DNA of 53,682 nucleotides from Persephonella marina EX-H1 (GTDB lineage Bacteria; Aquificota; Aquificia; Aquificales; Hydrogenothermaceae). The translations under genes were made by a program, and so were the position numbers. The stretch covers positions 1 through 53,682 of the forward strand of contig NC_012439.1 in the NCBI RefSeq assembly GCF_000021565.1, given 5' to 3'. The notes under the pieces were generated by a model. It saw only the letters and a program-made list of their open reading frames with translations, was not told where the DNA came from and did no database searches. Positions 17,009 through 26,471 of the stretch are shown piece after piece; the first letter of the stretch is position 1; each line of letters begins with the position of its first letter.

Positions 17009-17585
17009 TTGGAAACCCCTTTTCCAAAATTACAAGCTTGTCCTGATACTGATAAACAATAGAAGGTATGGACTTAACCTTTAAACTTGAAAGCACTTTA
17101 GGAAAACCAGCATAAATCCTTAAGTCTGGATATTTCTTTTGCAAATCAAGAATATTTCCTTGAGTTATCAGATAAACAGCATTGGTTTTTTTATTCCAAT
17201 CTAAAAAATAAGGAAGCATATAGTCTGCAAGGATTACATAGGTGTTATGCAGTTTAATTTCTTTCAAAACATTTATTTTTGTTCCTTTTTTCGCTATGAG
17301 TTTTCCTTCTATTATTATGTCGTTAGGAACTGTGTATATTATCTTTTCATATCTAACATTATCTCTTTTGTTAACAGGTAGATTGACATCTACCTGTGCA
17401 GCTGCATGTATTTTTCGCTGGATATATTCTCTGGAGAATTTAGGTGGTTTGGCATTTTTCTTTATGTATTCAATAATGTCTTCCTCTTCAATTTGATAGA
17501 CCTTTCCGAAAGTTCCCAAATTTTCCAGTGAATAGCCAAAACCTATTAAGCCCAGTGATAAAAATATAGATATTATCTTCCTCAT
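16974..17585 (-). CDS. traW: TraW, F-type pilus assembly protein
   Basis: This periplasmic protein has a signal peptide, then the TraW start pattern GTFGKVYQIEEEDIIEYI. The mid domain contains IIYTVPNDIIIEGKLIAKKGTKIN, with a thioredoxin-like C-terminal part. At 203 aa it matches F TraW (210 aa). It is the first gene of block 2. No clear ribosome site lies before the ATG; an AT-rich TTTATAAT runs right up to it, so translation may be near-leaderless or the start may differ. The divergent gene is the ribbon-helix-helix regulator at 17722. Confidence 0.92.
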   Translation of the reverse strand: MRKIISIFLSLGLIGFGYSLENLGTFGKVYQIEEEDIIEYIKKNAKPPKFSREYIQRKIHAAAQVDVNLPVNKRDNVRYEKIIYTVPNDIIIEGKLIAKKGTKINVLKEIKLHNTYVILADYMLPYFLDWNKKTNAVYLITQGNILDLQKKYPDLRIYAGFPKVLSSLKVKSIPSIVYQYQDKLVILEKGFPNDKKSVDDTNK

Positions 17586-17640
17586 ATTATAAAGATTATT
17601 ATGATTTATACTGATTTTTCCACATCAAAAAACCAGAAAA

Positions 17641-17656
17641 TTGCAATTAATTGCAA
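17641..17656. promoter_or_regulatory. Palindromic operator-like site 2
   Basis: TTGCAATTAATTGCAA lies between the divergent traW block and the 17722 gene, six bases before a TTGACA -35 box. It matches the core at 881-900 exactly, so both directions may be controlled. Confidence 0.6.
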
Positions 17657-17662
17657 ATATTG

Positions 17663-17710
17663 TTGACAAAATCAGGAAAAAGTATATTAATAGTATTACA
17701 TTGCATTACA
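17663..17710 (+). promoter_or_regulatory. Promoter and direct-repeat operator of the ribbon-helix-helix gene
   Basis: TTGACA (17663-17668) lies 16 bases from TATTAA (17685-17690). Downstream ATTACATTGCATTACA (17695-17710) holds two ATTACA boxes ten bases apart, placed between the -10 box and the AGGAG ribosome site. The same hexamer, inverted, occurs in the promoters at 11231 and 47653. This looks like autoregulation by the RelB/DinJ-type product. Confidence 0.6.
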
Positions 17711-17721
17711 AGGAGTGTGAA

Positions 17722-17928
17722 ATGGCGAAGAAAAAAGCAGTAAAAAAAGCAGTTGCAGGTCTTGGTATGGAGAAGGAAACATCTATTTCTTTAAGAATTG
17801 ACAAACAAACAAAGGAAGAATTTAAAAGAACCGTAGAAGAAATGGGGTTGGATATGACCTCTGCTATAAAACTGTATATAAAGAAGGTAATAAGGGAAAA
17901 AAGAATACCTTTTGAGGTGGAAGGATGA
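17722..17928 (+). CDS. RelB/DinJ-like ribbon-helix-helix regulator, 68 aa
   Basis: A basic Ala/Lys leader is followed by the ribbon strand TSISLRIDKQTKEEF and two helices ending in TSAIKLYIKKVIREKRIPFEV. That last stretch is characteristic of RelB/DinJ antitoxins. The ATG at 17722 follows AAGGAG. No RelE/YafQ-type toxin follows; the next gene, overlapping by 4 bases, is an exported protein. I therefore see it as a stand-alone transcriptional regulator, probably binding ATTACA boxes. In-frame codons upstream to 17641 have no ribosome site. Confidence 0.85.
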   Translation: MAKKKAVKKAVAGLGMEKETSISLRIDKQTKEEFKRTVEEMGLDMTSAIKLYIKKVIREKRIPFEVEG

Positions 17929-18545
17929 GAAAGCTAATTTTGGCTTTAGTAGTTGCAGGTTTGTCCACTTCTTGTTATATGGCGGCAGAGACTACCCAGA
18001 GAAGCGTAGATGCTGGTAGGTTGACAATGAAACAAACTACTATGACAGCAAAGGGAGCAACAGCTGGAGCTGTGGCTGGAGCTGTTGCAAACATAATGTT
18101 AGTTCCGATAGCAAACTCTGTTGAAAAAGCAAACATAAGAGCCTTGGCTTTTTACTGCGAAATGGAAAATCCAGCAGATAAGAAAGAATATAAAAACTGC
18201 GTTGAGTGGGGACAGGCACACTGGAACATGGCAAAGCAGTTTAATAAGCATTTGTATTACGGCAAGTGCCACAATAAGTTTTTAGGCTTTTCAAGAGGAC
18301 TGCTTAAATGTTGGGATGAGGCTTTTGATTATGCAAAAATCATAGGCAAAGATTTAGAAAAGGCGGTATATCAGCTTAAGTATGATTATAAATATTCACA
18401 CTGTATGCCGTGGAGGATAGAAAGCGAAAAACCGGAAGAACTGTATCAAAAACATCTGGAGTGCAAAAAAGAGGCAAGAGAAGAAGCAACAGAATTTGTT
18501 AAAGACATAAAAGATGAAATAGATGAATATTTAGCAAAGAGGTAA
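17925..18545 (+). CDS. Exported or membrane-associated protein, 206 aa
   Basis: A signal-like start (MRKLILALVVAGLSTSC) places a Cys at 17, a weak lipobox. A glycine/alanine-rich hydrophobic stretch (TAGAVAGAVANIMLVPIA, about 45-65) resembles glycine-zipper inner-membrane or lysis-type proteins. A charged Cys-containing domain of about 130 residues follows. It shares ATGA with the regulator gene. Function unknown. Confidence 0.7.
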   Translation: MRKLILALVVAGLSTSCYMAAETTQRSVDAGRLTMKQTTMTAKGATAGAVAGAVANIMLVPIANSVEKANIRALAFYCEMENPADKKEYKNCVEWGQAHWNMAKQFNKHLYYGKCHNKFLGFSRGLLKCWDEAFDYAKIIGKDLEKAVYQLKYDYKYSHCMPWRIESEKPEELYQKHLECKKEAREEATEFVKDIKDEIDEYLAKR

Positions 18546-18550
18546 TAGTC

Positions 18551-19297
18551 ATGAAGTTTAGACAGCTTGTATTAGGATTTGTGCTTCTATACCTGTCAAT
18601 ACTTGGATTGTATGCAGGGCTAACATCAGACCAGAAAAGCTATTTCGTTATTGGCAGTTCTGTGTTTCTGGGATTTTTGGCAATTGCTTACCTGGTCGCA
18701 GACCTGAAAAACTACTCCAAATACACTAAAGGCGGTGTTTTAAGAGTAAGCGAAGGTCTTGGTAGAGGTCTAATAGCAGTGATAGGCATAGCTTTAGGGA
18801 TATTCATTTTCATAAAAGGTTCTGGTTTTCCTGCTTTTACCGCATTTGTCTTGCTGTTCACTCTGTCAATAGCCTATGTGTTCACAACACCAGAACCGGG
18901 TATATACAAAAACGGTAAATATCTTGGAAAAGTAATAAAAGGGAACATAAAGGTTAGCAACAACATATCACTTGGAGAAAGCAAAGCATTAAAAACAATT
19001 GGAGCAATGAGCATCTTAAAAAACGGAGAAGAACTTGCCAAAATAGCTCTAACAGCAGAAGGAATGATGGAGTTAAAACCAGAAAAGCTTAAAGAAATAT
19101 TCCCAGAAATAAGAGGAAACATAGAAACATTTGGAAGTAAGAGTGTTTTCAAAATAGGGGATTTTACTGTTGAGTATGATTTCGCTAAAGGATATACTTC
19201 TTCTTATTATGACGAAGATAAAAATACAACTTTGGATGATTGCACTTTAAGTCCCAATTATACTTTCTGTGCTGGGAATATTCATAAACATCATTAA
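18551..19297 (+). CDS. Membrane protein, 248 aa
   Basis: Four hydrophobic segments lie in residues 5-110 (about 5-22, 31-50, 72-88, 92-110). A soluble, beta-rich C-terminal half with a late Tyr-rich region and His tail follows. It lies five bases after the preceding gene and ends two bases before the convergent gene. It might be an inner-membrane exclusion or assembly protein. Nothing in the sequence names it. Confidence 0.75.
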   Translation: MKFRQLVLGFVLLYLSILGLYAGLTSDQKSYFVIGSSVFLGFLAIAYLVADLKNYSKYTKGGVLRVSEGLGRGLIAVIGIALGIFIFIKGSGFPAFTAFVLLFTLSIAYVFTTPEPGIYKNGKYLGKVIKGNIKVSNNISLGESKALKTIGAMSILKNGEELAKIALTAEGMMELKPEKLKEIFPEIRGNIETFGSKSVFKIGDFTVEYDFAKGYTSSYYDEDKNTTLDDCTLSPNYTFCAGNIHKHH

Positions 19298-19299
19298 TT

Positions 19300-19581
19300 T
19301 TAAAGAACTTTCCAGACTGCATTTCTATCTACTTCAATATCTGCTATTGGATGTCCTACTATCATCCCATTTTCTTCAAGTTTTACATAGGTAAACAGTT
19401 TTATCAAAGGTTTTTTGTATAGTTCCTTTATAAACTGATAAGGGACTGTAATCTGTTTATCATCAAAGATTAAAATTCTGTAATCTTCCCCAAGAGGTGC
19501 TATTGAAAAGTTTATCTCGTTTTGAGGTGTGAATTCTTCAAAGCCTATTTCAAAATGGTCATCATGTTCTATGATAATCAT
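19300..19581 (-). CDS. Small beta-rich protein, 93 aa
   Basis: This protein is mostly beta strands: YRILIFDDKQITVP, then an amphipathic helix, ending GHPIADIEVDRNAVWKVL. The ending resembles FATIKVNPEEVFNLI of the neighbouring 99-aa protein and GKIRVNPEAVFEAY of the 36738 gene. It shares ATGA with the 99-aa gene and is last in the long transfer block. Function unknown. Confidence 0.7.
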   Translation of the reverse strand: MIIIEHDDHFEIGFEEFTPQNEINFSIAPLGEDYRILIFDDKQITVPYQFIKELYKKPLIKLFTYVKLEENGMIVGHPIADIEVDRNAVWKVL

Positions 19582-19877
19582 ATCAGGTTAAACACCTCCT
19601 CTGGATTTACTTTGATAGTTGCAAATTCAGCCCCTACATTTCCATCAGAAAGAGTAATAGTTAACATTGGTATTTGAAACAAGGTCTTAAAAACTTTTCT
19701 ATCAAGTTCTATTCCTTGATTTTCTGTTATAATCAAAGTTCTATCTGAAAGCGGAAATATATTTCCATTTGCCTCAAAAAAGCTTTTCATCTTTTCTAAA
19801 AGCTCATAAGGATTTTCTGTAATTATGTTTAGGATTACTCTATCGGATAAAATTATTACCTCACTCTTTAAATCCAT
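19578..19877 (-). CDS. Small beta-rich protein, 99 aa
   Basis: This likely relative of the 93-aa neighbour has strands at the start (VIILSDRVILNII), a helix near 23-35, and the ending FATIKVNPEEVFNLI. It lies one base downstream of the exported 129-aa gene. The pair may be a tandem duplication that has diverged. No family recognised. Confidence 0.7.
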   Translation of the reverse strand: MDLKSEVIILSDRVILNIITENPYELLEKMKSFFEANGNIFPLSDRTLIITENQGIELDRKVFKTLFQIPMLTITLSDGNVGAEFATIKVNPEEVFNLI

Positions 19878-19878
19878 T

Positions 19879-20268
19879 TTACTGCTCCTTTATACAGTTT
19901 AATATAGCTTTCCAAACTTCATTTAAGTTATCGGTTTGGCTATATATAACACCACACATAGTTTTTATTTTAAGTCCGTTGCCGTAAGGTTCATATATGG
20001 CAAAGTATTTTCCTGTAAAGTAATTAGCTTTATATACTTTGTTTCCTATCTCTAAATATCCTCCCACCATACCATAGAAAGGTGGATTTATATGTTCTTC
20101 TATTTTTAGCATACCTACCCTCTTATCATTTAGATAAGCATCACAAAATCTCTGGGCAAACTTGCCATACTTGTTGGTAATGATATTTTCTGCACAATTA
20201 CCTACTACCAATTCTTGAGATATTGCTAATGAGAGAAAAGTTAATAGAATAAATGTGATAGTTCTCAC
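19879..20268 (-). CDS. Exported protein, 129 aa
   Basis: I place the start at the GTG at 20268, which overlaps the traG stop (GTGA), follows GGAGGG and begins directly with a signal peptide (ITFILLTFLSLAIS). A start at 20295 would put ten charged residues before it. The mature part has several Cys and a Tyr/Gly-rich beta-type region. It occupies the place after traG where F encodes exclusion proteins, but I see no sequence likeness to TraS or TraT. Confidence 0.7.
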   Translation of the reverse strand: MRTITFILLTFLSLAISQELVVGNCAENIITNKYGKFAQRFCDAYLNDKRVGMLKIEEHINPPFYGMVGGYLEIGNKVYKANYFTGKYFAIYEPYGNGLKIKTMCGVIYSQTDNLNEVWKAILNCIKEQ

Positions 20269-23200
20269 TTGTTCCCTCCTACTGGTTTCCACCATCCTGT
20301 TTTTTCACCAATCCAGTCCAAGACTGGTTCAGTAAAGTTGTTATAAATGTCATCTCCCCATTTATTGTTTATAGCTGTTCCTATTGCCCAGCCTCCCACT
20401 GCCGCAAGAGGAACTGTCGTTGCCGCCATTGCTACACCAGCAGTAGTTCCAACAGGAATAGTTAATAACCTGCCTCCAGCTGCAAACTGTGCCCATCTAC
20501 CCGTTCCCATTTCTGCTATTGGTTCAGCAGTTCTAATAGTTGTCCATACTTTTGAAGCTCCACTTTTCATTGTATCAAATGCTTGTTTAGCCCAAGGTGC
20601 ATATTCCATAGCAGTTCCCAAAATAACACTTCCAGTTCCCACAGCCATTGCAGTTCCCCAAGCCCCATGCTCCTTTCCATAGTTAACTATGTTTTTTCCA
20701 AGCTCTATCGGATTTGTGGGGTCTTTTGTATATTGCTCCACTTCTCCAGTCCATTGAGGCTTACTGATAGGCTTTATATTCCCTTTTCCAGCATAAACAC
20801 CATTTTCAATACTTGCTTGATTTGAACCAACATAAGCAAATCTGTCTCCAGCTTCAGCTTGAAGGTTCTGGTATGGACTAACACCTGCCATATTTCTTAG
20901 TGTATTTATCCCTTCGTAGTGCTGATTAAAATGAGTAGCTATGTTAACTGCGGCATTATCTACCTGACCCTGAACCATATTTAGGAAAGCCTGCTTTTGA
21001 GTGAAAAATTTTGATACCCCTGGAGATACATCTGTCATCCCTTGCATTTCCATAACATAAGCAGTATAGGCTTTTGACAAATTATCTAAAAATGGCTTGT
21101 CATTATTAGCCACAGCTGTAAGAATTCTATCCATCATCATAGTTTCTTTCTGCTTATCTATATGTCCTCCATTCATCCATCTAATAAATCCTATTAGGTT
21201 ATTTGTATTTAAACTTCCAAGCTCCGTTTGTGTTTGATTAAATGCCCTATTAATTTGTGCTGTAATCTGTTCTGCTTTTTGCCAATTCTCATGGAACTGT
21301 TGTAAGTCTTGATAAGAAACATCCTGAAGTTCCGCTCCTTTTTCTTGTTTTACCCTGTTGAAATATGCATTATGACTTGTTGTATATGATAAAGCTGTAT
21401 CTTGAACAATTTGATAGGACTTATTATCTGCATATTGAGTAGCTTCTTTCCAAGCCTCTGTTTCCTCAAAATTTTCAATTCCTTTAGCACCAACAGAACC
21501 ATCTGCTTTAAATTTAGATAGAACACTTTTAAATACATCTTTAACGGTATTAATATCCAACTTACCGCCGTTTTTAGCAGCTGCTGCACTTAACCCTGTC
21601 GTAAATTCTGCAACAAACTGATTAGCTTTATCTTTTGATAGTCCATATTCTTCCGTTAGTGTATCTCTTAACTCTTTTGCATCTGTAAAGGCTTCTTTTA
21701 CTTCTGCCCTATTATCAAATGAAGCTCTATCCTCTATACCCGTTCCAGATGTGTAGTCTTTTAAAAACTGCTCTGTTATAGCAGATGTAGATTGATAAGC
21801 TTTTTGATATGTCTGGCTATTACCCCAGACTGCGTTCCAAGCAGTTGATATAACATCGTTTCTGGATTGAGAAAATGTTGTTTGCAGGTTTGCTTGCATC
21901 ATATCTGATTTTATTCCCGTATTAAATTCAGCGGCTACCAAGTTTCCTTGTGCATCATATTTAAGACCAAGAGTTCCATAGTCTCTTTCTATGATTTGTG
22001 CTGGTGAAGTCATAGCTCCAGTATTTAGCATATTCATTACATTTCCACCAGAGGCATTCCAAGCAGCCATACCTCTACCACCTGAGTGTGTAAGTCCATA
22101 TAAAGCTTGTGCTGTTGTTGTCTGAACAGCCCCTCCAATGCCAAGTTGACTTTCTAAAATAGAATGTGCATTATAAGCACCTAAACTGCTATATAACCCG
22201 CCTAAATTTGTATTTTCTTTATACATCCAAGTTCCTGCATTGGATAACGCCTCTACTGGAGATTGACCAGCACCCATATTTGCCATAAGCTCTCTGCTGT
22301 CTCTTGTCATATTTCTTGTTATGTTTGCAGCTCCAGCTTCCTGTCCTACAAATTGACTTCCCATAGAACCTACTAATGCACTAATTCCATGAACTCCTGC
22401 CTCAAAACCCTTTAATAGCATCCAAGCCCAAAGTGGAGTTGACATTGCGGCAAATCCAGCAATTGCAGGATAAAAATCTGCCTGTTCCAACAAGAACCCA
22501 TAGTCTCCAAGTGTAATACCCTGAAGTCCAACAGAATTAAGCCAAGCTATTGTTTTATTTATAGCTTGTAGTTTTATCATTCCATCTATTATTGCTAAAA
22601 TCGGAATAAAAAGATAAACCCATACTATCACCTTAAGGTATCCAATAGCTGGCTGGACACCCCCGAAAGAAACAAGTGGTATAAACAATAAGATTATTAA
22701 AAACGGAAACAGAATTACAAAGAATGCCTCAAGGAAGCCTTGCATAAATGGAATAACCTTTTTAGCCCATAAGAACATTGCTTTACCCATAAGCTTTGCC
22801 TGTTCTTCAGCCCTACCGACAGCATATCCAGCAAGTAGTCTATTATTCATGTCATCGGCAAGACCAGAAGTAAAATAGCTTTCCTTTATCATATTGATAA
22901 TTCCTGACTGGGTAATTATCTGGTTAAATGACATGCTTGCATTAGTCATTGCATTGATACTATCAACCATACGAACAGTCATATAGTCTGCAAAGCCAAA
23001 GAGTTGTGGTGTAGTAGCTCCAGTATTTACAAAATCATTCCAATCAGGAACGAGTTTATTGTCATAAAAATCATCACAAGTCCAAGTAGTGCCGTTATAA
23101 CTCATAAGGAAAGAATTATCTACTCTTAAATCTGCTAACAGGTTATTGCTTTTTCTAAGATTATCTATTTCCGTTGCACTTAAGGTTGACACATAAGGAA

Positions 23201-23756
23201 AGAAACACTGTTCTATATAAGCTTGCATTTCATAAACAGCATTAAATTTTGTTTGAACAAGCCGTGGGTCTATTTTTAGCCCCATCTTTAAATAGTCAAA
23301 CATTCCAGCAAAGCCCATTCTGGAATAATCAACGCCTGCCACATAACTACCAGTTCCCGGTCCCCAGACAACAACAGTTCCAGTATGAAAAGCATTATCT
23401 ATTAGGTTTGTAAGTTTATAAGAAAATCCACTTGCCATTGAAGCAATAAAACCCACTCCAAAAGGCACATTATCCACAACATAAGTTCTATCAAGCTTTG
23501 TATCTATGATGGTAAGCCGAACAACAGGCATAAAGAATATCTGGAAAAGAACATAGGTCATCAAGAAATGATATATCCAGATGGAAAACCGACCCTTGAA
23601 AGCAGAAGCAAGAATGGCAAAAATCAGCCCCCATACAGCTGTGATTTTTATAACAGTTCCTATAAAACTATCACCCAGTATTAAAACCAGATACTTATAT
23701 ACCTGTGATAAGGTTTCTATGTTCCCAACTGTATAAAGGTCTAAATCAATAGCCAT
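20265..23756 (-). CDS. traG: TraG, F-type mating-pair stabilisation and pilus assembly protein
   Basis: This large inner-membrane protein has hydrophobic segments near 25-55, 62-85 and a cluster around 330-460. The TraG N-terminal pattern includes VYKYLVLILGDSF. A long helical, Gln/Ala/Asn-rich region (about 470-1000) corresponds to the periplasmic arm. Ala/Gly-rich hydrophobic stretches near 1060-1140 may be additional membrane contacts. At 1163 aa it exceeds F TraG (938 aa). It lies 4 bases after traH, as in F. Confidence 0.9.
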   Translation of the reverse strand: MAIDLDLYTVGNIETLSQVYKYLVLILGDSFIGTVIKITAVWGLIFAILASAFKGRFSIWIYHFLMTYVLFQIFFMPVVRLTIIDTKLDRTYVVDNVPFGVGFIASMASGFSYKLTNLIDNAFHTGTVVVWGPGTGSYVAGVDYSRMGFAGMFDYLKMGLKIDPRLVQTKFNAVYEMQAYIEQCFFPYVSTLSATEIDNLRKSNNLLADLRVDNSFLMSYNGTTWTCDDFYDNKLVPDWNDFVNTGATTPQLFGFADYMTVRMVDSINAMTNASMSFNQIITQSGIINMIKESYFTSGLADDMNNRLLAGYAVGRAEEQAKLMGKAMFLWAKKVIPFMQGFLEAFFVILFPFLIILLFIPLVSFGGVQPAIGYLKVIVWVYLFIPILAIIDGMIKLQAINKTIAWLNSVGLQGITLGDYGFLLEQADFYPAIAGFAAMSTPLWAWMLLKGFEAGVHGISALVGSMGSQFVGQEAGAANITRNMTRDSRELMANMGAGQSPVEALSNAGTWMYKENTNLGGLYSSLGAYNAHSILESQLGIGGAVQTTTAQALYGLTHSGGRGMAAWNASGGNVMNMLNTGAMTSPAQIIERDYGTLGLKYDAQGNLVAAEFNTGIKSDMMQANLQTTFSQSRNDVISTAWNAVWGNSQTYQKAYQSTSAITEQFLKDYTSGTGIEDRASFDNRAEVKEAFTDAKELRDTLTEEYGLSKDKANQFVAEFTTGLSAAAAKNGGKLDINTVKDVFKSVLSKFKADGSVGAKGIENFEETEAWKEATQYADNKSYQIVQDTALSYTTSHNAYFNRVKQEKGAELQDVSYQDLQQFHENWQKAEQITAQINRAFNQTQTELGSLNTNNLIGFIRWMNGGHIDKQKETMMMDRILTAVANNDKPFLDNLSKAYTAYVMEMQGMTDVSPGVSKFFTQKQAFLNMVQGQVDNAAVNIATHFNQHYEGINTLRNMAGVSPYQNLQAEAGDRFAYVGSNQASIENGVYAGKGNIKPISKPQWTGEVEQYTKDPTNPIELGKNIVNYGKEHGAWGTAMAVGTGSVILGTAMEYAPWAKQAFDTMKSGASKVWTTIRTAEPIAEMGTGRWAQFAAGGRLLTIPVGTTAGVAMAATTVPLAAVGGWAIGTAINNKWGDDIYNNFTEPVLDWIGEKTGWWKPVGGNK

Positions 23757-23760
23757 TTTT

Positions 23761-25164
23761 TTACCTCATAAACAGATATGCTGTTTGTCCAAATTTATCA
23801 ACAAAACCTTTCTCTACTGCTGATTTGATACTCCTATATGTCTGGGAAGCCACCTGTATAGTTATGTAGTTAGACTGAATATTCTTTTGAATATAATCAT
23901 CTATCTGTGCTTTTACTTTTGTAATGTTTTGCTGGGCACCTGCCAAGTCTTTAGGCATATCTTTATTTGTAAAGTATCTCCCGATTGAAGATAAAGAAGC
24001 ATAGGCATTATCAATTAATACTTTCAACATCATTGATGATATTAACTCTGAAACTCCATAAAGAGCAGAATTATACTGTGAAGTAAAACCTTGTTTTTTC
24101 AGTATTGCCAAATAGTTTATAACCTCTGGAAAGTTTGGCAAAGGCACAGATTTTATCCATTGAGCATCATCAGGATTTGCCATAAAAGTTCCATCAATAA
24201 TGTCATCAACTATTCCATCTATTCTATTAACTATTTTTTGTCTTAGACCTTCTGGTATGTCTTTATTAGAAACTTCAACACCACCATTGCATTTAAAAGT
24301 TCCTATGTTTGTGTCATATCCCCAGTTGCAGTGATATATTTGCATTGTAGCTCCGTTAATAATATCTTGCAGATTGTTTGTAAGTGGTGGATAGTAAACC
24401 ACCTTGATTTTGGCATTTTTCAAGCAAGATGTATCTGTGCAGTCATTACCAGCTGTATCTACCGCTCTCCATTCTAAAACACCAAATAGTGAAGCTACTA
24501 AATCAGCTGTTTCTGTATCTGTCCATCCACCTTCATACAAAGGACCATAAGGTATAGTCCCAAAGAATTTTTTAATTTCCCCTGTGGTTTTTATTAGGTC
24601 AATAAACTCCTTTTGTGCAGCTTCAAAAGAGGATACACTACCAGAAGCCACACCTTTGCCCTGTGCATTAGTTCTACCGCTTTCCCATATAGAACTTCCC
24701 AAGTTTTTACCAATTTGTGTTCCAATCATACAGCTGTTTGATATAAGCTGTTGAAACATTCTTGCCCATTCGTTCAGTTTTTGGAATGCATCTCCTATAC
24801 CGGGTAGTGAATAAACAAGCCCTATCATTATTCCCCAAGCAACACTTGTTCCCGCTTGGCTTAACATATCCCCAAAAGTATTTAAGTTAAGCATAGATAA
24901 CATTCCTGCATCAAAATCTGCTCCAGAACAGCTGAATGTTGCTTGCGGTGGTCTTAAACTCAATACAGGTCTATTGAGAAGGTCATTTCTAAGCCTAAAT
25001 GAATATGAACCAAGTGTATATGTGTTAGTAGTAGGGGACTTTATCTCTCCCGGTGGTAGATAATAGGAACTGCCTACAATCTTATCTAAAGTTGCATTTA
25101 TATCCGCCTTTGTGGGTGCTATTAATAAAGAAGCAAAAGCTAAAGAAGCTATCAGTTTTTTCAT
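23761..25164 (-). CDS. traH: TraH, F-type pilus assembly protein
   Basis: A signal peptide (ending APTKA) is followed by the conserved stretch RPPQATFSCSGADFDAGM. Next comes a Gly/Ala-rich segment and the Cys-containing NSCMIGTQIGKNLGSS. At 467 aa it matches F TraH (458 aa). It is periplasmic and needed for pilus extension. It sits between traF and traG in the F order, with GAGGTGA before the ATG. Confidence 0.94.
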   Translation of the reverse strand: MKKLIASLAFASLLIAPTKADINATLDKIVGSSYYLPPGEIKSPTTNTYTLGSYSFRLRNDLLNRPVLSLRPPQATFSCSGADFDAGMLSMLNLNTFGDMLSQAGTSVAWGIMIGLVYSLPGIGDAFQKLNEWARMFQQLISNSCMIGTQIGKNLGSSIWESGRTNAQGKGVASGSVSSFEAAQKEFIDLIKTTGEIKKFFGTIPYGPLYEGGWTDTETADLVASLFGVLEWRAVDTAGNDCTDTSCLKNAKIKVVYYPPLTNNLQDIINGATMQIYHCNWGYDTNIGTFKCNGGVEVSNKDIPEGLRQKIVNRIDGIVDDIIDGTFMANPDDAQWIKSVPLPNFPEVINYLAILKKQGFTSQYNSALYGVSELISSMMLKVLIDNAYASLSSIGRYFTNKDMPKDLAGAQQNITKVKAQIDDYIQKNIQSNYITIQVASQTYRSIKSAVEKGFVDKFGQTAYLFMR

Positions 25165-25165
25165 T

Positions 25166-26053
25166 TTACTTCACCTCGTTAACTACATTTCTTGAAAAGT
25201 AAAAGTTTAATTCTGAACCCTTTATTTCTCCTTCAAGAATTAGAAACTGTGTAATCATTGAAAGTATAGTATCAGCTGTCATAAGACCCACACCTACGAC
25301 AGATTGTTTAACTGTTCCATCTTTCTTTTCCAATACTGCCACAACAGTAGGAACTCTGGTTATCCCATATTGTTTAGCAAGCTGTGGATTGTAAACCTGC
25401 TTTATCGGCAGGTCAATCATATTCCCATCTACATTGACAGCTCTCATTGTTATGCCATATATCTGTCTTAAACCAAGCAGTATCGGTAATTCCTGCTGGC
25501 AAACTTTACACTTTCCGCTATAAAAAATGATTAAACCAAATCTGTTCTTAAGTCTTTTAATAGCCTTAGCTATTAGGTGTTTCCTGTAATCATTGAAGTA
25601 AAGTTTTGAGGCAAGCTCACTTTCAGGGTATCCACGAATAGGATAAACCTGTGGTCCTTTAGCTAAATATGCTTCCCTTAATGCAAAACCTATTTTTTGT
25701 AGATGTTGAAAATATTGATACTGCCAAGCTAAAAACTTTTCTGCTGTTTCTCTATTTGGATTTAGTAAGAACTCTTTTACTGGCTGTGGTGCATCAGGTC
25801 TAACTGGGAAAACAAATTTATCTTCTTTTTTCTTCTTTACAACTTGTTGTGGTTGCGGCTTGGGTTTTGGTTTTTCTACTTTCTTCGGCTTTTCTTTTTT
25901 CTTTTCCTTTGGCTTTTCAATCTTTTTCTCTACTTTCTTAACAGTTTCCTTTTTCGGTTTCTCTGGGTCTTCATAGAAAAACCAGCCTTTATCTGGCTTG
26001 TCAAAAGCAAGTGCAGAACCTATAAGAAAGCAAACAAGCAGTAAAACCCTCAT
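25166..26053 (-). CDS. traF: TraF, thioredoxin-fold pilus assembly protein
   Basis: A signal peptide at 26053 (MRVLLLVCFLIGSALAF) is followed by a long Lys/Pro/Glu linker (about 30-75). The TraF body comes next, with a thioredoxin fold holding C-x-x-C in SGKCKVC near residue 182. F TraF itself lacks an active CxxC, whereas several relatives keep one; this copy could be a real disulfide enzyme serving the Cys-rich TraN/TraU set. The upstream in-frame start at 26113 would add 20 residues before the signal peptide and is unlikely. Confidence 0.9.
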   Translation of the reverse strand: MRVLLLVCFLIGSALAFDKPDKGWFFYEDPEKPKKETVKKVEKKIEKPKEKKKEKPKKVEKPKPKPQPQQVVKKKKEDKFVFPVRPDAPQPVKEFLLNPNRETAEKFLAWQYQYFQHLQKIGFALREAYLAKGPQVYPIRGYPESELASKLYFNDYRKHLIAKAIKRLKNRFGLIIFYSGKCKVCQQELPILLGLRQIYGITMRAVNVDGNMIDLPIKQVYNPQLAKQYGITRVPTVVAVLEKKDGTVKQSVVGVGLMTADTILSMITQFLILEGEIKGSELNFYFSRNVVNEVK

Positions 26054-26099
26054 ACTAAAATTATTATCCTCCCTTCTATTCTTTTTCAACGAAAAGAAA

Positions 26100-26471
26100 T
26101 CAAAAACTTGCAATTAATTGCATGTTTATCCAGTGATACAACTCCCTATATGCCAACTTTCTCAAAAACACTACTTCCCTCTCGCTTTTATTCCCAACTC
26201 TTATTCCGTATCTATCTTTGCCTCTAAAAAACACTATGTATCCTTCAGGTGTTTCTATTACCTCATTATTTTCCCCGATAAGACCAAAGAAAGCTCCCTC
26301 CAGTAGTGCCAAAAATCTCTCTACAGCTGTAGTGGTCGCTTTTTTACCGTTCACATTTACGGTTAGCTTCGGAAGTGTTTCATTACCTATAATTTCTTTC
26401 TCAAGTTTTAATTCTATAAATGCTGTAATATTTCCAGCTTTATCAATTATTTCCAATCTTTTCAATGCCAT
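26100..26471 (-). CDS. Unknown beta-rich protein, 123 aa
   Basis: Alternating strands (ITAFIELKLEK, TVNVNGKK) lead into a helix (TAVERFLALLEGAFFG), followed by a second set of strands (GYIVFFRGKDRYGIRVG) and a final helix. The architecture resembles the unknown genes at 113 and 36738. It lies between the HD protein and traF and overlaps the HD gene by 29 bases. Its final codons contain palindrome site 3. Confidence 0.7.
   Translation of the reverse strand: MALKRLEIIDKAGNITAFIELKLEKEIIGNETLPKLTVNVNGKKATTTAVERFLALLEGAFFGLIGENNEVIETPEGYIVFFRGKDRYGIRVGNKSEREVVFLRKLAYRELYHWINMQLIASF
26108..26123. promoter_or_regulatory. Palindromic operator-like site 3
   Basis: TTGCAATTAATTGCAT differs from the full core at the last base only. 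It lies in the end of the 123-aa gene, about 55 bases upstream of traF, so it may control traF-traH-traG separately from the upstream transfer genes. Because it is coding here, chance is a little more likely than at the intergenic sites. Confidence 0.45.

Noticed and set aside
17722-18545. RelBE/DinJ-YafQ toxin-antitoxin pair
   Set aside because: The gene after the RelB/DinJ-like protein encodes an exported protein with a signal-like start, not a RelE/YafQ toxin.
20347-20825. Plus-strand frames opposite traG
   Set aside because: They have no ribosome sites and follow from the Ala/Gly-rich codons of traG on the other strand.
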